64,000 nucleotides of DNA from CALHVX01 sp051027215. Lineage in GTDB: Bacteria; Pseudomonadota; Gammaproteobacteria; Pseudomonadales; Azotimanducaceae. Shown piece after piece: positions 24,185 to 31,937 of the stretch. The position numbers and the translations under genes were made by a program. The stretch lies in NCBI GenBank assembly GCA_051027215.1, contig JBPCXR010000258.1:1-64000 (forward strand). The letters are read 5' to 3'. Under the pieces are notes generated by a model. That model worked only from the letters and a program-made list of their open reading frames with translations, did not search any database and was not told where the DNA came from. Positions within the stretch are counted from its first letter, which is position 1; each line of letters starts with the position of its first letter.

Positions 24185-24604
24185 GTGTTGGGCCAGTTAC
24201 CAATCCGTTTTTCATGCTCACTCTGGCTAGGATTGTTCGCCTTCTGCAGCAGCTATACTGAAGTAGCGGCAGCTGAGCCGGCGCTCGCCGAAGCTATTGC
24301 GCCGGAGTCCGTTGAGCTCGCGTTTGCGCAAAGCGCGTTGACTTTGGATCCTCAGCACCCTCCCAGATTTCTACTGCACTACAGCGGACCCGTCGCCGCG
24401 TTCCGGGGAATTCTGTGCTATCGCTTCGCCGGCTATAGCGAAACTTGCTTCAAGCCCAAATTGCAGTGGCTAACGCCTTCTACCACCCTCACGTTCTATG
24501 CGCCTGGTGGTGTGCCCGTGGAGCTACTACGGGCCTATCGTCTGGAGGTGACCGCACCAGGAATGTTCCATGGGCAGTTCAGCTACGACGTTGACCCCAA
24601 TTAG
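24185..24604 (+). CDS. Exported protein, unknown function
   Basis: A 139-residue protein with an N-terminal signal region (IRFSCSLWLGLFAFCSSYTE) and a mature beta-rich part with two cysteines that could form a disulfide (GILCYRFAGYSETCFKP). It starts at a GTG 10 bp after the zinc-ribbon gene. No family was recognised. Confidence 0.5.
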   Translation: MLGQLPIRFSCSLWLGLFAFCSSYTEVAAAEPALAEAIAPESVELAFAQSALTLDPQHPPRFLLHYSGPVAAFRGILCYRFAGYSETCFKPKLQWLTPSTTLTFYAPGGVPVELLRAYRLEVTAPGMFHGQFSYDVDPN

Positions 24605-24722
24605 TTCGGCCTAGCCCCGGTTGCCCCCTGGCCATGGCATTGGCTAACGGTACTTTCAATGCCGCACTGAGAGACGTTATTCTGAACCGAATGCTGGAGC
24701 CGGAACCACCGAAGGACTAACA

Positions 24723-24767
24723 ATGAAAAACGCGCAATGTGTAGGTCTAGAGTTCTGCCAATGTTGA
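24723..24767 (+). CDS. Cys-rich 14-residue leader peptide overlapping the peroxiredoxin start
   Basis: ATG AAA AAC ... encodes MKNAQCVGLEFCQC with cysteines at codons 6, 12 and 14 and a TGA that overlaps the start of the peroxiredoxin gene (ATG at 24761). A near-ideal Shine-Dalgarno GAAGGA lies six bases upstream of this ATG, while the peroxiredoxin ATG itself has only a weak one. So ribosomes probably enter here, and peroxiredoxin translation may depend on termination at this peptide. That cysteine supply affects it is inference. Confidence 0.4.
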   Translation: MKNAQCVGLEFCQC

Positions 24768-25213
24768 AAGCAGGTGATTCAGCGCCGGATTTCGAGCTGC
24801 CCGACCAGTTTGGCACTTCGGTGCGCTTGCATGAGCAGCTACGTGCTGGCCCGGTAGTCCTCTATTTCTATCCGGCGGACTTCACTCCTGTGTGCACAGC
24901 AGAAGCCTGCGCCTTTCGCGATTCCAGCGATGATCTGGCGGCCAAAGACATCAACATCCTCGGCGTCAGCCCGCAGTCTGTGGCTAGCCACAAGCGTTTC
25001 GCCGATCGCTATTCTCTTCCGTTCAGCCTGCTGTTTGATGATGCCAAGCAAACCATAAAAGCCTACGGCGTAGATGGGCCGCTGGGCTTCGGTGTGCGCA
25101 GAGCCACTTTTCTCATAGACCAAGAGCAGAAGATCGCCAATCGTGTGGTTGCCGACCTATTCGTCGGTAGCCATATGGATTTTATCAAGCGCGTGTTGGC
25201 GCAATCCAGTTGA
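24761..25213 (+). CDS. Peroxiredoxin (BCP/PrxQ type)
   Basis: A 150-residue thiol peroxidase. The peroxidatic Cys45 is in DFTPVCTAEACAFRD and the resolving Cys50 is five residues on, the CX4C pattern of PrxQ/BCP enzymes. The start MLKAGDSAPDFELPDQ is canonical. It reduces peroxides in the cytosol with thioredoxin-like donors. It heads a coupled series: its stop overlaps the next gene by 4 bp, and its own start overlaps a Cys-rich upstream frame. Confidence 0.9.
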   Translation: MLKAGDSAPDFELPDQFGTSVRLHEQLRAGPVVLYFYPADFTPVCTAEACAFRDSSDDLAAKDINILGVSPQSVASHKRFADRYSLPFSLLFDDAKQTIKAYGVDGPLGFGVRRATFLIDQEQKIANRVVADLFVGSHMDFIKRVLAQSS

Positions 25214-25644
25214 GCAGTTCAATCCCGTCGCAGGTGCCTTTCGCCGTTGTGCAGCTAGATCATGTGGTACTGCGGGCCAGCAATAGTGATGCTCTAGTCG
25301 CTTTTTACCGGGACATCATTGGCTTGACGGTCGAACGCGCATTGGACATCGGACTGGTGCAATTGCGCGGTGGCAGCTGCCTGGTAGACATCGTCGATTG
25401 CGATGCGGAACTCGGCGAGCTAGGTGGTCCAGCGCCCCAGCAAAGCGCCGGCGGAATGAACCAGGATCACTTTTGCCTGCGCATCGAACCCTTCGACGCC
25501 GAGGCCATTCACGCCCATCTGAGTAACGCCAAAGCCCAGCCAAGCTCAGTTAAACAAGTCTACGGAGCTGAAGGCGTCGGACCCTCCATCTACTGCGAAG
25601 ATCCTGAAGGAAATCGTCTCGAGCTTAAGGGCCCAGCGTGTTAA
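25210..25644 (+). CDS. VOC family protein (glyoxalase-like)
   Basis: A 144-residue vicinal oxygen chelate protein: VQLDHVVLRASNSDALVAFY with a His, NQDHFCLRIE with a His in the second half, and CEDPEGNRLELKG with a Glu, so the usual metal triad is present. The TTG start overlaps the peroxiredoxin stop (TTGA), showing coupling. Substrate unknown. A link to electrophile detoxification is suggested by the neighbours. Confidence 0.8.
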   Translation: MSSSIPSQVPFAVVQLDHVVLRASNSDALVAFYRDIIGLTVERALDIGLVQLRGGSCLVDIVDCDAELGELGGPAPQQSAGGMNQDHFCLRIEPFDAEAIHAHLSNAKAQPSSVKQVYGAEGVGPSIYCEDPEGNRLELKGPAC

Positions 25645-26069
25645 CCCCATTTCACCTAGCCATACCAGTTCACGATCTCGATCGGGCACGAGCGTTCTAT
25701 GGGACTCTGCTAGGCTGTAGTGAAGGTCGTAGCGATACCGATTGGATCGACTTCAACCTCTACGGTCATCAGCTGGTGTGTCACCGCTTGCAGGGCACAC
25801 CGGTAGGCGCTGCGGGTCACAATCCGGTGGATGGCCACGACGTTCCTGTGCCTCATTTCGGTGTCGTTTTAACCATGCCTGAATGGCAGGCGTTGGCCGA
25901 ACGCCTGCGCGCAGCCAGCGTCACATTTATCGTCGAACCCCACGTTCGCTTTGCCGGCCAGGCGGGAGAGCAAGCTACCCTGTTCTTTAAGGACCCCAGC
26001 GGCAACGCGCTGGAGTTTAAGGCGTTTGCCGACATCGAAGGGCAACTCTTTGCCAAGGCACAAGCATGA
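25638..26069 (+). CDS. VOC family protein
   Basis: A 143-residue vicinal oxygen chelate protein: PFHLAIPVHDLDRARAFYGT, then HQLVCHRLQG, VPVPHFGVVL and FKDPSGNALEFKAF. Its motif spacing with HLAIPV...HFGVV...GNALEF resembles a widely distributed VOC subgroup often found with peroxiredoxin-like neighbours. The GTG start overlaps the preceding VOC gene by 7 bp. It is not a recent duplicate of that gene, as the sequences differ throughout. Confidence 0.8.
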   Translation: MLTPFHLAIPVHDLDRARAFYGTLLGCSEGRSDTDWIDFNLYGHQLVCHRLQGTPVGAAGHNPVDGHDVPVPHFGVVLTMPEWQALAERLRAASVTFIVEPHVRFAGQAGEQATLFFKDPSGNALEFKAFADIEGQLFAKAQA

Positions 26070-26407
26070 GTAAATTCACAATTCCCGAGCAAAAACAGTC
26101 GACTGAAGACACTGAACCGCGGCTCGAGTTTCGTTTTCTCCTGTCTGGTGCCAACCACAGCGATGCCGCCCGCCTGTCTCTGCAAGACGAGCTGAATGAT
26201 CTGCTCGAGCAAGTTGTGCATTTGAATCTGCTGCCGGTGAACCAGGGTCTACAATTGGATTTGGAGGTGGCCAGCATCGCGCCGTTCGCGCTAGCAGACT
26301 ACGAGGCCTACCTTATAGACCACATTCTGGCCCCCGCTATCAGCAAAGTTGCGACACATGAGGCCAGCTCGGTGCGCATACAGCCACTTCGTTCCCGGCG
26401 AGCCTAG
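26066..26407 (+). CDS. Unknown protein in the peroxiredoxin-VOC operon
   Basis: A 113-residue soluble protein: RLEFRFLLSGANHSDAARLS, a leucine-rich helix (LQDELNDLLEQVVHLNLLPV), LDLEVASIAPFALADYEAYL and a basic end. No known domain. The start overlaps the VOC stop by 4 bp, so it is likely part of the same functional unit. Confidence 0.55.
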   Translation: MSKFTIPEQKQSTEDTEPRLEFRFLLSGANHSDAARLSLQDELNDLLEQVVHLNLLPVNQGLQLDLEVASIAPFALADYEAYLIDHILAPAISKVATHEASSVRIQPLRSRRA

Positions 26408-26412
26408 AGCGC

Positions 26413-26862
26413 ATGCAGGTCTGGGTTGATGCTGATGCCTGCCCGGTGCCCATCAAAGAGGTACTGTTCCGCGCTGCACAACGCCTGAAACTGGTCACCA
26501 CGCTGGTCGCCAACCAGTACCTGCGCACGCCAAACTCACCTTATATCAAGGCGATCCAGGTACCTGGCGGCTTTGATGTGGCCGATGATTACATCGAAGA
26601 ACAGGTTGCGGCAGGCGACCTCGTGATTACCCAGGACATTCCGCTGGCAGCAAAAGTTGTAGAACAAGGCGCAATTGCCCTGAGCCCAAGGGGCGTGTTG
26701 TTCGATACCGAGTCAGTGCGTGGCCATCTCGCGCGCCGCAACTTCATGGAAGAAATGCGTGGCGCAGGCATGGTCAGCGGCGGGCCCGACCCGCTGAACA
26801 ACCAAGACATCACTCAGTTTGCCAACCAGCTAGACCGGCTCCTGGCCCGAATGGTGCCTTGA
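26413..26862 (+). CDS. yaiI: YaiI/YqxD family protein (DUF188)
   Basis: A 149-residue protein of the DUF188 family: MQVWVDADACPVPIKEVLFR at the start (DADACP is the signature), VADDYIEEQVAAGDLVITQD and LSPRGVLFDTESVRGHLARR. The fold is PIN-like, and an NYN-like nuclease role has been suggested for the group but is not established. It lies five bases after the preceding gene. Confidence 0.9.
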   Translation: MQVWVDADACPVPIKEVLFRAAQRLKLVTTLVANQYLRTPNSPYIKAIQVPGGFDVADDYIEEQVAAGDLVITQDIPLAAKVVEQGAIALSPRGVLFDTESVRGHLARRNFMEEMRGAGMVSGGPDPLNNQDITQFANQLDRLLARMVP

Positions 26863-26923
26863 TCCAGAAAGGCGGTATGCTTGCGCGAAATCACCCAGGG
26901 CAGTAGTCCCGCCGGAGCTCACC

Positions 26924-27403
26924 GTGAAGATACCTGAGTTTTTATTCGCGCTGATCAATCCCATCGTTCGCACGCTGCTCAACTCTCCGGCGCATGGATT
27001 CCTCAGCGGCAGCATTGTGGCCTTGTACTTCCGCGGTCGTAAGTCGGGGCGGGCCTTGTGCACGCCAGTTCGCTACCTGCGTGAAGGCGACACTCTGACC
27101 GTGGTCACTGGCGCTGATACCCAATGGTGGCCCAACTTCATAGAAACCCAGCGGATTGATGTGCAGCTGGCCGGCCGACGCAAGGCGGCTCAAGCAACCG
27201 CCTATCGCGCTCCAGACCCGATGGTGCGGGCCGGGCTGTCGAACCTTTTGCGTGCCCATCCGGCCGACGCCGCCTACCTAGAAATCCATCATGACAAGGG
27301 CTCCGGCGCCATCGACGGGTTGTGGGAAGCGGACAGCTATGAGAACGCGCTCGCCACCGCAGTGGTTGTAGTTATTGAACTAGCGGATGATCAGCGCCAA
27401 TGA
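26924..27403 (+). CDS. Nitroreductase/quinone-reductase family protein (DUF385-like)
   Basis: A 159-residue split beta-barrel protein: NPIVRTLLNSPAHGFLSGSI, then RGRKSGRALCTPVRYLREGD, VTGADTQWWPNFI and a C-terminal VVVVIEL strand. The RKSGR...TPV motif is typical of deazaflavin-type nitroreductase relatives, but F420 use is uncertain in a gammaproteobacterium. The GTG start lies 61 bp after yaiI. Confidence 0.75.
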   Translation: MKIPEFLFALINPIVRTLLNSPAHGFLSGSIVALYFRGRKSGRALCTPVRYLREGDTLTVVTGADTQWWPNFIETQRIDVQLAGRRKAAQATAYRAPDPMVRAGLSNLLRAHPADAAYLEIHHDKGSGAIDGLWEADSYENALATAVVVVIELADDQRQ

Positions 27404-27687
27404 AACCACGACTGATGCCAGGCTCGGTGCTATGTTCCCTCGCAATTGTCCTTGTGACGGGTTGCACCAGCTCGGTCAGCACCAACGACTCCGGCGTACA
27501 CAGCACAAACTGCCCCGATGGCGGCTTTACTCGCTGCTACGACAGGGCCAAAGCCTTCTGCGGTAAAGCAGGCTATGTGACCCTCAGCGAAGTTAGTGAC
27601 CGCGGAAGCAAAGCTGGCGGTGCCAGTGATTCGCTGATTAACGCCAGAACTCCCGTTCGCATACTGACCTTTCGTTGCAAGACTTAA
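27400..27687 (+). CDS. Small lipoprotein with conserved cysteines
   Basis: A 95-residue exported protein with lipobox LVTGC (Cys22). The mature part has four cysteines (NCPDGG, TRCYDR, AFCGKAGY, FRCKT) suited to two disulfides. It overlaps the end of the nitroreductase-like gene by 4 bp. No family is known to me. Confidence 0.6.
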   Translation: MKPRLMPGSVLCSLAIVLVTGCTSSVSTNDSGVHSTNCPDGGFTRCYDRAKAFCGKAGYVTLSEVSDRGSKAGGASDSLINARTPVRILTFRCKT

Positions 27688-27703
27688 CGGTCGGACTTCT
27701 CCG

Positions 27704-28111
27704 TTGAACTACGACGTCGCCAAGGCATACCTGCTCAGCAAACCAGAAGCTTGGCTCGACTACCCTTTTGGTGGTGACGTGGCGGTGTTCAAAATCGATC
27801 GCAAGATGTTCGCAACCTTGGGCGAGGAATCCGAATCGGGGGTGCCCGTTGCGCGCATGAACCTAAAATGCGACCCCGATGAAGCTTTGATCCTTCGAGA
27901 TATTTTCGACGCCGTCGTGCCGGGGTATCACATGAACAAAACCCACTGGAACACTGTCGTGTTGAACGGCAGCATTCCACCAGGAGAACTCGAACGCATG
28001 ATCGATGCCTCGTACGGTCTGGTCGTCGGCAGCCTGACCAAGAAACTGCAACAAGGTCTGGTGCTTCGATGGGGCGCGCAGACAATCTTTGGCACTCAGC
28101 ACCAAGGCTGA
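27704..28111 (+). CDS. MmcQ/YjbR family protein
   Basis: A 135-residue YjbR-fold protein: AKAYLLSKPEAWLDYPFGGD, then VFKIDRKMFATLG, NLKCDPDEALILRDIFDAVV, PGYHMNKTHWNTVVL and a final helical segment ASYGLVVGSLTKKL. The family has a double-wing DNA-binding-like fold. The function is not settled. It begins at a TTG 17 bp after the lipoprotein. Its last codons form the left arm of the terminator. Confidence 0.85.
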   Translation: MNYDVAKAYLLSKPEAWLDYPFGGDVAVFKIDRKMFATLGEESESGVPVARMNLKCDPDEALILRDIFDAVVPGYHMNKTHWNTVVLNGSIPPGELERMIDASYGLVVGSLTKKLQQGLVLRWGAQTIFGTQHQG

Positions 28112-28121
28112 GTGCTTTGTT
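28092..28121 (+). terminator. Rho-independent terminator
   Basis: A 9 bp perfect stem GCACTCAGC (28092-28100) with GCTGAGTGC (28107-28115), loop ACCAAG, followed by TTTGTT. The stop codon of the YjbR gene lies inside the hairpin. It closes the plus-strand run that starts at about 21 kb. Confidence 0.85.
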
Positions 28122-28153
28122 ACTCGCGACTGCGCTTCGAGCCAGGTTTTGCC

Positions 28154-28420
28154 CTAGTGTCGGCCGCGCGGCGGCGGTCTGCGCTCGTTGGCTTCGTTGA
28201 CTCGCAGCGGCCGGCCGTCTTGGTCCTTGCCGTTCATCTCACTCATGGCATTGTCGGCAGCACTGGGATCCATCTCCACGAAGCCAAAGCCTCGCGACCG
28301 TCCAGTTTCCCGATCGGTGATGACTGAAGCAGAGTGCACGGTGCCGTACCCCTCGAACAGCGCACGCAACTGGTCGTCGTCCACGCGCCAGGGGAGGTTA
28401 CCCACATAGAGTTTTTTCAT
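28154..28420 (-). CDS. RNA-binding protein with one RRM domain
   Basis: An 88-residue protein almost entirely an RNA recognition motif. RNP2 is KLYVGNL and RNP1 is RSRGFGFVEM. It ends in a short Arg/Pro-rich tail (NERRPPPRGRH). Small RRM proteins in bacteria bind RNA, often in cold or stress response, with targets unknown. AGGA precedes the ATG. It is divergent from the NTF2-like gene at 28731. Confidence 0.9.
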   Translation of the reverse strand: MKKLYVGNLPWRVDDDQLRALFEGYGTVHSASVITDRETGRSRGFGFVEMDPSAADNAMSEMNGKDQDGRPLRVNEANERRPPPRGRH

Positions 28421-28730
28421 GGTGTGTTCCTAAACAATGAGGTAGTCGCCTTTGCAGTAGAACTGTGCAACCAGTGCGCGGAAGGAATACGATCGCAGGG
28501 ATCACGATGGCGCGACACAGGAATGCCGCCGCTTGCAAATGAGCCGCCAGTCAGCGCGAGAATTGGAGCGTAGGTAGAGGTCGTCATCGAAGCAGATCAA
28601 AGGGGCCGACTTGAGTATACGACAGCGTTTTGGCCTCGACAAACGAGCGATTCAGTCCCGCTACCGCCGACAAATCGCAACTTGTGATGCACATCCAGAC
28701 GGCTCTGTGGGCTGTGACTAGACTGCTCAC
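28421..28730. other. 310 bp intergenic region between divergent genes
   Basis: No gene can be supported. It must hold the promoters of the leftward RRM gene and the rightward NTF2-like gene. The RRM transcript may have a long 5' leader, as many cold-induced genes do, but no motif was recognised. Confidence 0.5.
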
Positions 28731-29132
28731 ATGGCCCACTGTTCCTCTCACACGGTGTTTATCAACTCCCTTAACCAAGCCTGGCAGCAGGCGGATTGGG
28801 CGAGTCTAGCCACCATGTACCACCCGGACGTCGTCCTGGTGCCCCCAGATCTGGGTGCCAACCTGGTCGGCTGGACTGCGATTTTGCAAACCTACCAGGA
28901 CTTTGCTGCACGGGCCACGCTACACGGGTTCCGGGTTCTGAACGTCGAGGCCCATGTATTCGCCCACAGCCAAGTCGTGCACAGTGACTTCGAAGCGGAT
29001 TACAGCATCGATGCGAACCGCAGCGTAGACACCGGTACCGAAATTTACGTGCTGGAATCAGGCGAGTGCGGCCAACCTGTCATCATCTGGCGGCAGCAGA
29101 TCATCGCCCGCGCACAGTCAGTTGAGCCATAA
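28731..29132 (+). CDS. NTF2/SnoaL-like domain protein
   Basis: A 133-residue cytosolic protein of the NTF2-like fold: NSLNQAWQQADWASLATMYH, then PDVVLVPPDLGANLVGW and a final strand VIIWRQQIIARA. The family includes isomerases and ligand-binding proteins. Its 3' end overlaps the facing vanZ-like gene by 15 bp. Confidence 0.7.
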   Translation: MAHCSSHTVFINSLNQAWQQADWASLATMYHPDVVLVPPDLGANLVGWTAILQTYQDFAARATLHGFRVLNVEAHVFAHSQVVHSDFEADYSIDANRSVDTGTEIYVLESGECGQPVIIWRQQIIARAQSVEP

Positions 29133-29480
29133 GCGCAGCGCTGCAATCAACCGTTGGCCAACTACCCGGTAGGCCAGCAAACCCAAGACGATGCCCAACC
29201 CACCAAACAGTAAGTCTTTCATCTCGCCACTGCGATCTGGCAAGCCTAGCTGCACCAGTTCTATCAGCACCGCGTAACCCACCAACAGCGCCGCTGCTAG
29301 CGCGGCCCGCCTGGGCAGGTAGGCCATTTGCAACAAATTCGCCAGCATAAAGAATGCAACCGCGTGCAACACCATGTCACTGAAGTGGGGGGCGCGCACT
29401 AGATTCGGCGGAGCAAACGCGCTGTAGGTAGTAAATAGCAGTGCCAGCCAAAATCCACCGACCAGTAAACGATCAGTCAT
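29118..29480 (-). CDS. VanZ-like membrane protein
   Basis: A 120-residue protein with about four helices and the VanZ-like pattern: FSDMVLHAVAFFMLANLL, then LVGYAVLIELVQLGLPDRS (acidic residue between helices) and DLLFGGLGIVLGLLAY. VanZ-type proteins occur in many bacteria, and their function outside teicoplanin resistance is unknown. The ATG at 29480 overlaps the hemE stop by 8 bp. Confidence 0.8.
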   Translation of the reverse strand: MTDRLLVGGFWLALLFTTYSAFAPPNLVRAPHFSDMVLHAVAFFMLANLLQMAYLPRRAALAAALLVGYAVLIELVQLGLPDRSGEMKDLLFGGLGIVLGLLAYRVVGQRLIAALRLWLN

Positions 29481-30513
29481 GTAGGCGATGGGTCTGCACC
29501 ACCTCAATCAAATGCTTGACGTTGTCTACCGGCGTCTCTGGAATGATACCGTGACCGAGATTGAAAATGTGACCACCGGCTGCCCCGGCCTCGGTAAGAA
29601 CCGCTCGCGCTTGACGCTCGATAGTCGGTCGATCTGCACACAACACGATCGGATCGAGATTCCCTTGCACCGCCTTCAATTGCAGCTGTGCACGGGTTTG
29701 CGCCAGTGGTGTACGCCAGTCCAGCGCCAACACATCCGGGCCAAGCTCGGCTATGTCCGCCAGCAAGTGGGAATTGCCCGTGCCAAAATATATGACTGGA
29801 ACGTCGGGACGATGTGCCTTGAGCGAACTAATGAGCTGGGCCGTATGGGGTTTAACGTAAGCACGAAAGTCAGCCACCGATAGTGTGCCGACCCAGGTAT
29901 CGAACAGCTGAATGGCCTCTGCACCGGCATCCATCTGCAACTGCAGGTAACTACTCAACTGCTCAGTGAGTTTGTCTAACAACGCACGCCATAACTCTGG
30001 GGCCTGATACATGAGTTTCTTGACGTGCACATAATTGCGCGAACCCTGCCCTTCCACCGCATACGAGGCCAGAGTAAACGGCGCAGCACCAAACCCGATC
30101 AGCGCGATGTCAGCGGGCAAACCGGAGAGAACGTTCTTGACGGTCTGCGCAATGTAGGGCGTTGCTTCGACCGCACTCAAAGTTTGCAAGCGGCCGACAT
30201 CCGCAGCGCTGCGCACCGGGTTTGCGAACACTGGCCCCTGTCCTGGCAGGTAATCGAGCTGCAGCCCCATGGGTACCAGAATGGGCAGTAAGTCCGCGAA
30301 CAGGATCGCCGCGTCAACTCCCAGGATGCGCTGAGCATCTAGCGTTGCTTGGGCCGCCATGTCCGGGTTGGTAAAGAAAGACAGGCTCGGCGTGTCGCCT
30401 TTGAGTGCGTGATACTCCGGCATGTAGCGGCCGGCCTGACGGTTCAGCCAGATCGGCGTTCGCTCGGTCTGCTCACCTCGGCAGGCCTGCAAAAACAGTT
30501 TGTTCACGCTCAT
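29473..30513 (-). CDS. hemE: Uroporphyrinogen III decarboxylase
   Basis: A 346-residue enzyme that decarboxylates uroporphyrinogen III to coproporphyrinogen III in heme synthesis. The N-terminal active-site loop PIWLNRQAGRYMPEY keeps the key Arg, and a catalytic Asp is in AAILFADLLPIL. FNLGHGIIPETPVDNV is near the end. The sequence looks closer to cyanobacterial/Firmicutes-type HemE (SRNYVHVKKLMY, QLFDTWVGTLS, AVQGNLDP) than to the Escherichia type (PVWMMRQAGRYLPEY), which hints at a different ancestry. It overlaps the cyclase gene by 4 bp. Confidence 0.93.
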   Translation of the reverse strand: MSVNKLFLQACRGEQTERTPIWLNRQAGRYMPEYHALKGDTPSLSFFTNPDMAAQATLDAQRILGVDAAILFADLLPILVPMGLQLDYLPGQGPVFANPVRSAADVGRLQTLSAVEATPYIAQTVKNVLSGLPADIALIGFGAAPFTLASYAVEGQGSRNYVHVKKLMYQAPELWRALLDKLTEQLSSYLQLQMDAGAEAIQLFDTWVGTLSVADFRAYVKPHTAQLISSLKAHRPDVPVIYFGTGNSHLLADIAELGPDVLALDWRTPLAQTRAQLQLKAVQGNLDPIVLCADRPTIERQARAVLTEAGAAGGHIFNLGHGIIPETPVDNVKHLIEVVQTHRLHD

Positions 30514-31844
30514 TTCGCCTCTTTTGATACTGCTTGACCCGGGGGCACATTACCTTCGAGCGTTACAGAAACCGACGGGACCATAGCAGACCCTTTTGCT
30601 CGGTCAACCAACCCCGTCGCAGTCAGCAAATAAGGTTGCAGGGTCCCCATGCCCTTGAGTACCAGAGGCTCAACCAGCGTGAGCGCTACTCGATCGGCGA
30701 CCAGCAACGCCGTGGCGTCATCGAGCAGCACAGTTCCTGGCCGCGCATAGGCCTGTAGTCGGGCGGCCATGTTCACCCGATCTCCGATGACCGTGTAATC
30801 CAGCCGTTCCCGCCCCCAATCGCCAATGCTGCAATGACCACTGGCAATCCCGGCGCGATATTGAACCTGAGTTACCAGCCCTTGCTCCTGCCATTCTTCA
30901 TGCAATGCGGCGAGCCTCGCGGGCAGCGCTTCGCACAGGGCCACGGCGCGGCGGGCGACAGCGCGCTGTGGCTCCGACTCATCGGGTTCGAACACCACCA
31001 AAGCACCATCCCCGACTACCTTGCTTAGGCTACCCGCTGCCGCCCGACAACAACCATCAAGCATGGTCAAATAGTCGTTGAGAATCAGCGCCAGCGCTTC
31101 GGCCTCGAGCGCTCTGGTGACCGCACTGAAGTCACAGAGATCAACGAACACGACCGTCAACCAGCGACGTTGCAGGCTGAGTCGTTGCTCTGGCGCACCA
31201 GACACTCGGGACGGCAACTCTGCGGGCAGGTAGCGCACCAACCGCTGATTAACTCGTTGCAGTTGCTCGGAGCGCTGCTTCAATAAGTGTTTGGCCCGGT
31301 GCAATCGGACGCTGCGCTCATAGCCAATGTGGGTGAACGCGAGTGCCATGAACAGTAGCAGGCCGAGGGATAGCACAGCCGACCAATCGAGCCTCGCCTG
31401 GAAACTTAGCGCTGGCACCCAAACCTGCTGCTTGAGCGCGTAGCTCGCACCCAGGCTCGCCATTGCGCTCCCACACATAGCAGCTGCTCCGAGCAAAAAA
31501 CGCCGATGCCCCCCTTCGGCGAGTTGGCATAACAGCAACGTCAGCAGCACTGAGCCCGCAACACGCTGAGCCAACTCGAGCTTAAGCACGATGGCCAACA
31601 GCAACATGGCTTCAAGAACCACCCAGACATTGAGCGACGCCGCCGACATGGGTTGCAGGCGCTCATAGAGCAAGGGAGAACACAACAAATAGCCGAGACA
31701 GAGCGTTGCAAAAAAGATAGTCGGATGGGCGAGCAGTGGTGGCAGCAAGGCCAGTGCAACCACCCAATACCCACAGCGACGCAGCCAACGCACCTGACCG
31801 TGCTTCTCTCCGGTTCGTCGCGGAGATTGCGTGAACGCTTGCAT
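30510..31844 (-). CDS. Membrane class III adenylate cyclase
   Basis: A 444-residue protein. Residues about 25-175 contain five or six membrane helices and 180-210 a linker helix with leucine repeats. The catalytic domain is 225-400, with metal ligands Asp235 (FVDLCDFS) and Asp279 (VVGDGALV), Lys275, and the late motif LDYTVIGDRVNMAARL containing Thr351, Asn358 and Arg362. Lys275 with Thr351 fits the adenine-selecting pair, so cAMP is the expected product. Its stop overlaps the hemE start by 4 bp, so the two are translated together. Confidence 0.88.
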   Translation of the reverse strand: MQAFTQSPRRTGEKHGQVRWLRRCGYWVVALALLPPLLAHPTIFFATLCLGYLLCSPLLYERLQPMSAASLNVWVVLEAMLLLAIVLKLELAQRVAGSVLLTLLLCQLAEGGHRRFLLGAAAMCGSAMASLGASYALKQQVWVPALSFQARLDWSAVLSLGLLLFMALAFTHIGYERSVRLHRAKHLLKQRSEQLQRVNQRLVRYLPAELPSRVSGAPEQRLSLQRRWLTVVFVDLCDFSAVTRALEAEALALILNDYLTMLDGCCRAAAGSLSKVVGDGALVVFEPDESEPQRAVARRAVALCEALPARLAALHEEWQEQGLVTQVQYRAGIASGHCSIGDWGRERLDYTVIGDRVNMAARLQAYARPGTVLLDDATALLVADRVALTLVEPLVLKGMGTLQPYLLTATGLVDRAKGSAMVPSVSVTLEGNVPPGQAVSKEAK

Positions 31845-31937
31845 CGCACCAGCTTGCCGACCCCTACCCGAGAAATCAGCCGTGGGCTGCTACGCTACCA
31901 CTGCGCTGATCCCGCCTCAGGCTGTACGCTGCTGCCG

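Noticed and set aside
24634..24720. 28-codon frame before the Cys-rich leader
   Set aside because: It has no Shine-Dalgarno and no recognisable sequence. Its stop falls at the leader's ribosome-binding site, which may be chance.
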